This document shows positions 58,434 through 64,000 of a DNA stretch of 64,000 bases, piece by piece. The translations under genes and the position numbers were made by a program. This DNA comes from an uncultured Lachnospiraceae bacterium (GTDB lineage: Bacteria; Bacillota; Clostridia; Lachnospirales; Lachnospiraceae). The notes below the pieces were generated by a model. The model was not told where the DNA came from and searched no databases. It saw only the letters and a list, made by a program, of their open reading frames with translations. Position 1 is the first letter of the stretch. The number at the start of each line of letters is the position of its first letter. The stretch covers positions 124,001-188,000 of the forward strand of contig CAKRJY010000001.1 of NCBI GenBank assembly GCA_934352055.1, written 5' to 3'.

Positions 58434-59363
58434 ATGGCAAAGCATTATCATTCACAATTTGACGAGCGGCAGGAAATGCAGACCTCGGACTTTGAGATCT
58501 TTTATTATGAAGACAAAGAGGTATCTGACGTATCCATGCATCGCCATGATTATTATGAAATTTATTTCTTTTTGGAGGGAGATCTTTCCTATCAGATTGG
58601 GAAGAATGTTTATCCTCTGAAATATGGTGACATCTGTCTGATTCCCCCCGGCGTTTTTCACCGTCCGCAATTTCACAACAACGACAAACCTTATCGTCGT
58701 ATGGTACTCTGGCTTTCGCCGGATTATTTTTCACGCCTGCAGACGTTACATCCGGATATTACCTACAGCTTTAATTATGGAAATCAAATTTCCTGTCATC
58801 ATTTTTCCTGTGATTTTGCAAATGCACAAATTCTGTTTGACAAGCTGATTGATATTATCGAGGAACGCCAACGCGATGTTCCTTTTCATGAGCCTATGAT
58901 TTCCTGCTATATTGCGTCCCTGCTTTTGAGTATCAATCGCATCGTTTATATTGGGGAGCAACCGACAGCTACGAAAAGCGAACAGGGCAGTCTTTTTACC
59001 AGACTGTGCGAATATATCAATACACATCTGGATGAAGATTTGAGCCTGAATGCACTTTCGCGTGAATTTTATGTGAGCAAATATCATATTTCCCATGTAT
59101 TTAAGGAAAATATGGGTATGTCTGTCCATCAGTACCTATTAAAAAAGAGACTCTATGCCTGCAAGAACAATATCCTTGCCGGAGAGCCTCTGCGTGAAGT
59201 TGCCATGACTTATGGCTTCAAAGATTATACGAACTTTTTTAGAGCATTTAAGAAAGAATTTGGCATCGGTCCAAAGGAATACAAGGATTCCTTCGGCATT
59301 GTGGCACAGACGCACAAGGAAGCAACCGATACCATAGAACATGCTGTGTTTGATGAGATTTAG
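58434..59363 (+). CDS. AraC-family transcriptional regulator
   Basis: A 309-residue activator with an N-terminal cupin sugar-binding domain (MHRHDYYEIYFFLEGDLSYQIGKN, then YGDICLIPPGVFHRP) and two C-terminal helix-turn-helix motifs (DLSLNALSREFYVSKYHISHVFKENMG and PLREVAMTYGFKDYTNFFRAFKKEFG). It is divergent from the uxuA-uxuB-eda-uxaC operon and most likely controls it, answering a hexuronate or derivative; that link is inference from position. A downstream GH31 gene might also be controlled. Confidence 0.92.
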   Translation: MAKHYHSQFDERQEMQTSDFEIFYYEDKEVSDVSMHRHDYYEIYFFLEGDLSYQIGKNVYPLKYGDICLIPPGVFHRPQFHNNDKPYRRMVLWLSPDYFSRLQTLHPDITYSFNYGNQISCHHFSCDFANAQILFDKLIDIIEERQRDVPFHEPMISCYIASLLLSINRIVYIGEQPTATKSEQGSLFTRLCEYINTHLDEDLSLNALSREFYVSKYHISHVFKENMGMSVHQYLLKKRLYACKNNILAGEPLREVAMTYGFKDYTNFFRAFKKEFGIGPKEYKDSFGIVAQTHKEATDTIEHAVFDEI

Positions 59364-59614
59364 GCTTTGGGCTCTAAATCTCATGCTCGTGCAGTCTTAC
59401 CCGCCGATAGATGGACCCGGGTCTTACGACCAGCCCATACGATGTAGTTCACTACATCAATATTATATGCATATAATAACATGACAATACCACATTTCAA
59501 GCAATATTTCTTTCCTCTTTCCACGAAAAATTGTATAAAAGCGCAGGATTATGTAAGACAACCTCCCTTGCATTTGTTAAAATATAAGCAAAAGAATACG
59601 AGGAGGTTTTTACT
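59364..59614. other. Interval with hairpins and an unassigned 33-codon frame
   Basis: This interval follows the AraC gene. An 11-bp hairpin (arms 59353-59363 and 59374-59384) includes the AraC stop codon but has no T-run; GATGTAG-TTCA-CTACATC is a second hairpin (59441-59458), and TATTATATGCATATAATA (59461-59478) a palindrome. On the minus strand 59482-59381 is an ATG-led frame of 33 codons (ending AGKTARA) without a ribosome site. The upstream region of the GH31 gene has only weak promoter matches (TAAAAT near 59576). I cannot assign the stretch. Confidence 0.5.
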
Positions 59615-61573
59615 ATGATCCAAAAATATATCTACGGCGATCCGATCGAAACGGATGCCGTCATAAAAGAGATCCCTGTAAGCAAGGGCAATCCTTCTTA
59701 TGGCACGATCTCTACCCAAGATGGTTTTTCCTTTACCTACATCATGCAGCCGGAGGATATCGTCTATGGTCTGGGCGAAGCCAACCGCGGCATCAACAAA
59801 CGCGGATTTCTCTATATCAGTAACTGCACGGATGAGGCCGTCCACACTGAGGACAAACTTTCCCTCTACGGCGCACACAACTTTATCATTGTTGACGGAA
59901 TCAATCAAAGTTTCGGTCTTTTTGTTGACTACCCGACCAATCTGACTTTTGACATCGGCTACACCAGACAGGATACCCTGTCCATCACCTGTGCCGATGC
60001 AGACCTAAAACTCTACGTCATCGACGGAAGCGATGCCTATGACATCACACGCCAGTTCCGTCGCATCATAGGTCGCTCGTATATCCCGCCTCGCTTTGCC
60101 TTTGGTTTCGGTCAAAGCCGCTGGGGCTACGAAAAGCCGGAGGACTTCCGCAAGGTCGTTTCCGAGCACCGCGCTGCCCATGTACCTTTAGACATGGTCT
60201 ATATGGATATTGATTACATGGATCACTACAAGGATTTCACAGTCAATACAGAGGCTTTTCCTGACTTCAAGGGATTTGTAGACGAGATGAAAGATGGCCA
60301 TGTGCATCTGGTTCCGATCATTGATGCCGGTGTCAAGATTGAAGAGGGCTACGAGACCTATGAGGAAGGCCTCGTCGGTGATTATTTCTGTAAAAGGGAA
60401 GACGGCTCTAATTTTGAGGCAGCCGTATGGCCGGGTCTGACACATTTCCCGGATGTCTTGAACAAGGATGCCAGAAAATGGTTTGGCGAAAAATACGATT
60501 TTCTCCTGTCGCAGGGCATTGATGCCTTTTGGAATGACATGAACGAACCGGCGATCTTCTATACACCGGAAAGTATGGAAGAAACACAGGCATTGGCAAA
60601 AAGTGTCCTCTCCGGCGAATCGGAATATCCACCGGCAGCCCTGCCTTACATCTTCAGAATGTCACATAATATAGAAAAAGACTATGCCCGCATCTATCAC
60701 AATATGGACGGAAAAAAGATCTGCCACACCAAGGTACACAATCTCTTTGGCTACAATATGACAAGAGCAGCCTCCGAAGCCTTTACCAGACTTGTCCCGG
60801 ATCGACGTATCCTGCTCTTTTCCCGTTCTTCTTATATCGGTATGCACCGCTATGGCGGTATCTGGACCGGAGATAACAAATCCTGGTGGAACCATATCCT
60901 GCTCTGCCTCAAGATGCTCCCGGGGCTTAACATGTGTGGCTTCCTTTACAGCGGATGTGATCTGGGTGGATTCGGCGAGAATACGACCCGGGATCTGGTA
61001 CTCCGTTTCCTTGGTCTTGGTGTATTTACGCCACTCATGCGCAACCACTCCGCGACCAGAACCCGCGAGCAGGAATTTTACCAGTTTGAGGATCCGCAGG
61101 ATTTTGCAGCCGTCATCGGAGTGCGCTACCGCCTGCTTCCATACCTTTACAGCGAGTTTATGAAGGCAGCCCTAAATGATGATCTTTATTTCAAGCCACT
61201 GGCATTTACCTATCCAAAAGATGTGGTAGCCAGACGCATTGAAGACCAGTTGATGCTTGGCAATGAGATCATGATTGCACCAGTCTACACCCAGAATGCG
61301 ACCGGCAGGCCGGTCTATCTCCCGGAAGAAATGATCTTTGTCAAATTCCTTGCAGACGGCACGATCTATCAGGAGACAATGGAAAAGGGCTGGCACTACG
61401 TTGATGTTGCCTTGAATGAAGTACCACTTTTTATCCGCAAAGATCACAAGATCCCGGTCGTCGATGTGGCAGAATACGTCGATGCTATTGATATGGATAC
61501 GCTGCAATATATCGGATTTGAAGATGCAGACTACGAACTATACACGGATGATGGTATCACACCGATCGCATAA
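59615..61573 (+). CDS. Glycoside hydrolase family 31 (alpha-glucosidase type)
   Basis: A 652-residue cytosolic GH31 enzyme without signal peptide. N-terminal beta domain (about 1-140), then the TIM barrel with SRWGYEKPEDFRKVV, the VPLDMVYMDIDYMD strand, the nucleophile Asp in FWNDMNEPAIF, FSRSSYIGMHRYGGIWTGDN and CGFLYSGCDLGGFGE, with a late MRNHSATRTREQEF and a C-terminal beta domain. Probably acts on alpha-glucosides taken up by the cell; alpha-xylosidase or other GH31 actions cannot be excluded. GAGG ribosome site 9 bases upstream. The gene uses more G/C-ending codons than the preceding 59 kb. Confidence 0.93.
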   Translation: MIQKYIYGDPIETDAVIKEIPVSKGNPSYGTISTQDGFSFTYIMQPEDIVYGLGEANRGINKRGFLYISNCTDEAVHTEDKLSLYGAHNFIIVDGINQSFGLFVDYPTNLTFDIGYTRQDTLSITCADADLKLYVIDGSDAYDITRQFRRIIGRSYIPPRFAFGFGQSRWGYEKPEDFRKVVSEHRAAHVPLDMVYMDIDYMDHYKDFTVNTEAFPDFKGFVDEMKDGHVHLVPIIDAGVKIEEGYETYEEGLVGDYFCKREDGSNFEAAVWPGLTHFPDVLNKDARKWFGEKYDFLLSQGIDAFWNDMNEPAIFYTPESMEETQALAKSVLSGESEYPPAALPYIFRMSHNIEKDYARIYHNMDGKKICHTKVHNLFGYNMTRAASEAFTRLVPDRRILLFSRSSYIGMHRYGGIWTGDNKSWWNHILLCLKMLPGLNMCGFLYSGCDLGGFGENTTRDLVLRFLGLGVFTPLMRNHSATRTREQEFYQFEDPQDFAAVIGVRYRLLPYLYSEFMKAALNDDLYFKPLAFTYPKDVVARRIEDQLMLGNEIMIAPVYTQNATGRPVYLPEEMIFVKFLADGTIYQETMEKGWHYVDVALNEVPLFIRKDHKIPVVDVAEYVDAIDMDTLQYIGFEDADYELYTDDGITPIA

Positions 61574-61586
61574 GGTAGATAAAAGA

Positions 61587-61612
61587 CAGGCGGGCAAATG
61601 CCCGCCTGCTTG
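61587..61612 (+). terminator. Terminator of the GH31 gene
   Basis: Perfect 9-bp stem CAGGCGGGC-AAAT-GCCCGCCTG (61587-61608) followed by a modest T-rich run. It also stands at the end of the opposite GNAT gene. Confidence 0.8.
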
Positions 61613-61622
61613 CTTTCTACTG

Positions 61623-62171
61623 TCACTGCAAAAGGCGTCCCATGACAACCTCCTGCTCGCCTACATGCAGTTGTGAAAAACCACACTTTTCATAAAAGGC
61701 GATGGCTCCGGTATTATCCTTTGCCACATCCAAAAGAAGACCCGGGATCCCCTGCTTTTTGAAATGCTCTGCTAAAGTATCCAAAAGCATCCTGCCGATG
61801 CCCTGACCCTGACATTCCGGCAAAAGATCAATGTGCAGATGTGCCGGATATTCCTTGGAAAAAGATGCGATCGCTTCCATGGAAGACGGTCCCATCGCCT
61901 GTGTGACCGGGTTTTGGCTCTTTTTCACAATATCTTCCATAAAGCGGGAAGCATAAGTCTCATAGTCTTTTGCCCCCAGCACATAACCTTTGACCTGATC
62001 ATTCTCGTCAACTGCCACAAAGCAGTTTTCCGGTTCTTTCTCTATATAGTAGCGGCAGAATACATCCTGCAAAGCCTCCACAAAGAGGGAATTGTTTTTC
62101 CACTCATCATCTGCTAAGGCGATACAGACCTTCTTTACATCCTCCGCATCTTTTTCTTCAAATTTTCTCAC
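61623..62171 (-). CDS. GNAT family N-acetyltransferase
   Basis: A 182-residue acetyltransferase with the GNAT order: helices 1-2, the strand FVAVDENDQVKGYVLG, then motif A HLHIDLLPECQGQGIGRMLLDTLAEHF (acetyl-CoA loop Q-x-x-G-x-G), and motif B LLLDVAKDNTGAIAFYEKCGF. An insert of 30 residues with KSQNPVTQAMGPSSMEAI precedes motif A. Its acceptor is unknown; the neighbouring hexosaminidase suggests an amino-sugar link, but this is only context. It lies 17 bases after the GH20 gene. Confidence 0.88.
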   Translation of the reverse strand: MRKFEEKDAEDVKKVCIALADDEWKNNSLFVEALQDVFCRYYIEKEPENCFVAVDENDQVKGYVLGAKDYETYASRFMEDIVKKSQNPVTQAMGPSSMEAIASFSKEYPAHLHIDLLPECQGQGIGRMLLDTLAEHFKKQGIPGLLLDVAKDNTGAIAFYEKCGFSQLHVGEQEVVMGRLLQ

Positions 62172-62188
62172 CTAATACATAGCCACTC

Positions 62189-63733
62189 CTAACTCTTCAT
62201 CATCTTCTCCGTAAAGGTCTTGGTAAATTCCTCCGAAACGGCTGCCGCCTCCACGGTAGAAGCCTTTACTTCCGGTGACATGCCGGTCATCATCTTCTTG
62301 GCATAGCCCATCTTTTCCGCAGTCTTTTTGAGTCCCTTTGGATCTCCACTGCCCCAGGATACCTTGGCAAAATGCTTTTTGAAATAATCCAGACGTTCTT
62401 CATAGTCTCCGTATGCTGCCTCTGTCGTATCCTTTTCTCCTGCCCAGGCATGCTCTGCCATAGCATAAAGTCTTGGGAATACCCGTTCCTCTAAGGCTTG
62501 CGGTGTCTCGATATATTCGGACCAGGTGCAGGCTTCATAGCCGATCATGGCAGGATGACCTGCATAGTCCTTACCATCGATCAGCGGACGACAGGTATAA
62601 CTGCGCTTCATCGGAGACATGGCAGCCGGATAGTCATAGTAAAGATCAAACATATCCGAATAGATAAAATGTCCGCCCTTTTCTATAAAATCCGGCAACT
62701 GCTTTTTGTGCTCCAAGGACCAGTACTGCACGATCTCCTGTCCCTCTAAAAAGTCAACCGCCTCCAAAGAATCATTCCAGCAGATGACCTTTTTCTGATA
62801 GTTTTCTTCCAGATACTTTGCGATCTGCCTGGCAAAATAGCCCTGCAAAGCCACCTCGTCTGCAAGTCCCTTTTCCTCTATCCGTTTCTGGCAGTCCGGG
62901 CACTTTTTCCACTCACCCTTTGGTGCCTCATCACCGCCAATATGGATATAGGATCCCGGAAAGAGGGGTACAATCTCATCCAATACATCCTTTACAAAGG
63001 TAAAGGTCGCATCCTTTCCCGGACATAAGATAATGGGATAGATCCCGCCACAGGTCGCCAGTTTGACCGGCTGCCCGGAACAACTGAGGAAAGGATAGGC
63101 TGCCGTCATGGCTCTGGTATGTCCCGGCATATCGATCTCCGGGATCACCGTAATGCCGCGTTTCTTTGCAAAATCCACGACCTCCTTGATCTGGTCTTTG
63201 CTATAAAAGGCATCCCCGCACTGTCTGGTCAGTTCCGGATACTTATCAATGGCAATACGCCAGCCCTGGTCGTCCGCCAGATGCCAGTGCAGATAATTGA
63301 TCTTAACCAGGGACATTTCCTCGATCACCTTCTTCATGGCTGCGGCATCAAAAAAGTGACGTGCCACATCCACATGCAGACCACGATAAGCATAGGCAGG
63401 TGCATCCGTGACCTGACCGTAAGGCACCTGACGCTTGCCGTCCATCATCTGATAAAGGGTCGTCAGACCATAGATGATCCCATCTTCATCGGATGCCTTG
63501 ACTGTGATCTCATCTTCCTTGACTGACAAGACATAGGCTCCCTCTGCCAGACCTTCCACCCGCTCCAGAGATAGTCTTTGCTCGGCATTCTCTGCAATCT
63601 TGGTCTTTGTCCGCTGGCAAAAGGCCTCTATGGTCTCACCGGAAAAATCTCCATAAGAGACCGCAAGAGAATCTGCCAAGGTCAGACTGCCCTCTTGTCC
63701 TATATATTCTTTCACTTTTGGAATGATCTTCAT
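62189..63733 (-). CDS. Beta-N-acetylhexosaminidase (GH20)
   Basis: Releases terminal GlcNAc or GalNAc from glycans by substrate-assisted catalysis. A 514-residue protein without a signal peptide: N-terminal alpha/beta GH20b domain (about 1-105), then the catalytic barrel with RGLHVDVARHFFD, LHWHLADDQGWRI, VIPEIDMPGHTRAMTAAYP, the catalytic Asp-Glu in YIHIGGDEAPKGEW, the CTWSEYI strand and a WAGE segment. The cytosolic location means the substrate is imported, probably oligosaccharides from host mucins or chitin fragments. GAGGAG site 11 bases before the ATG. Confidence 0.95.
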   Translation of the reverse strand: MKIIPKVKEYIGQEGSLTLADSLAVSYGDFSGETIEAFCQRTKTKIAENAEQRLSLERVEGLAEGAYVLSVKEDEITVKASDEDGIIYGLTTLYQMMDGKRQVPYGQVTDAPAYAYRGLHVDVARHFFDAAAMKKVIEEMSLVKINYLHWHLADDQGWRIAIDKYPELTRQCGDAFYSKDQIKEVVDFAKKRGITVIPEIDMPGHTRAMTAAYPFLSCSGQPVKLATCGGIYPIILCPGKDATFTFVKDVLDEIVPLFPGSYIHIGGDEAPKGEWKKCPDCQKRIEEKGLADEVALQGYFARQIAKYLEENYQKKVICWNDSLEAVDFLEGQEIVQYWSLEHKKQLPDFIEKGGHFIYSDMFDLYYDYPAAMSPMKRSYTCRPLIDGKDYAGHPAMIGYEACTWSEYIETPQALEERVFPRLYAMAEHAWAGEKDTTEAAYGDYEERLDYFKKHFAKVSWGSGDPKGLKKTAEKMGYAKKMMTGMSPEVKASTVEAAAVSEEFTKTFTEKMMKS

Positions 63734-63824
63734 ATCGTCACGCTCCTCATTTTCTTCCAGTATATTCCCTGCGTCATTTTCGTACTTTAAATATTTTATG
63801 GTTTGTTACAAAATTCTACTTTTC

Positions 63825-64000
63825 TTATCCCCTGTGCAAGGAAATTTCCAGAAGATCAAGAGGACTTTGTCCCTCATAAACCAGATACATGCCTCCGACA
63901 GCCTTTGGCATCTTTATGTGTGCCTTATTCTCATGCCAATCTTCGCCGGAAGTGACCTGTATCTGTCCTAAATTCTTTCCATGTTCCTCTTCCCGCACAA
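63825..64000 (-). CDS. C-terminal end of an unknown protein (5' end outside window)
   Basis: Minus strand frame open to the window edge with a TAA at 63825. The 58 visible residues run VREEEHGKNLGQIQV, then TSGEDWHENKAHIKMPKAVG, GMYLVYEGQSPLDLLEISLHRG. The alternation of hydrophobic residues and the YLVYEG-type strand resemble the last strands of a carbohydrate-binding beta-sandwich (CBM6-like), which would suit the glycan-degrading neighbours, but the piece is too short for certainty. It ends 91 bases before the GH20 start and may be the preceding gene of that operon. Confidence 0.6.
   Translation of the reverse strand, partial: VREEEHGKNLGQIQVTSGEDWHENKAHIKMPKAVGGMYLVYEGQSPLDLLEISLHRG

Noticed and set aside
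1..64000. CRISPR array or riboswitch
   Set aside because: No regularly spaced direct repeats are present, and no leader shows a riboswitch or T-box pattern that I can recognise.

Overview
The window reads as chromosomal core sequence from a low-to-moderate-GC, Gram-positive anaerobe of the Clostridia, most likely a motile gut Lachnospiraceae (Roseburia/Agathobacter-like). Support comes from gene content and order: the dnaG-rpoD-trmK-nif3 block, the priA-def-fmt-rsmB-rlmN-stp-prkC-rsgA-rpe-thiN block, a YmxH sporulation protein beside nrdR, the lineage-type families DUF4317, DUF4300 and DUF5685, two chemotaxis receptors, and a hexuronate plus host-glycan catabolic region. No rRNA, CRISPR array or intact mobile element was found. 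The species assignment is inference.

Layout. 1-3.6 kb: end of a DUF4317-like gene, then a minus-strand operon of an iron-sulfur ASKHA protein with larB and a short larC (nickel-pincer cofactor synthesis). 3.6-10.8 kb: lytic transglycosylase, tRNA-Thr(GGT), efp with a small partner gene, a chemotaxis receptor, an EAL-type c-di-GMP protein, rpiB and an isochorismatase-like hydrolase. 10.8-15.1 kb: a merR-ybjQ-alkD operon behind a 19-bp-spacer MerR-type promoter, an orphan small protein, nrdR, ymxH and ychF. 15.1-21 kb is accessory: a decayed integrase, an exported protein, an AbiE-type toxin-antitoxin pair, two lipoproteins and a second chemoreceptor.

21-35 kb is one long minus-strand housekeeping block from murE and priA through translation-start processing (def, fmt), rRNA modification (rsmB, rlmN) and the PrkC/Stp signalling pair to rsgA, rpe, thiN and an rRNA methyltransferase. 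35-39 kb: plus-strand pyrBI faces a dnaJ-DUF5685-zinc-ribbon operon. The convergent gap between them is filled end to end by a 559-bp imperfect inverted repeat, the most unusual structure in the window. 39-48.6 kb: rnpB, a uridine-kinase-like protein, nif3, trmK, rpoD, dnaG, dgt, an HD hydrolase and maf.

48.6-54 kb is accessory: an Rpn-type nuclease, tRNA-Leu(AAG), a lipoprotein with a membrane-anchored MerR regulator, cutC and a MATE exporter. 54-58.3 kb: uxuA-uxuB-eda-uxaC convert glucuronate to pyruvate and glyceraldehyde-3-phosphate (only the KDG kinase is missing), with a divergent AraC regulator. 58.4-64 kb: that regulator, a GH31 alpha-glucosidase, a GNAT acetyltransferase, a GH20 hexosaminidase and a cut-off gene; the part from about 59.6 kb is visibly richer in G/C-ending codons than the rest.

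Where several in-frame starts exist, I chose the one with a Shine-Dalgarno sequence at normal distance, and for several genes the promoter position confirmed the choice. All family assignments come from reading the protein sequences and recalling family signatures; no database search was run.
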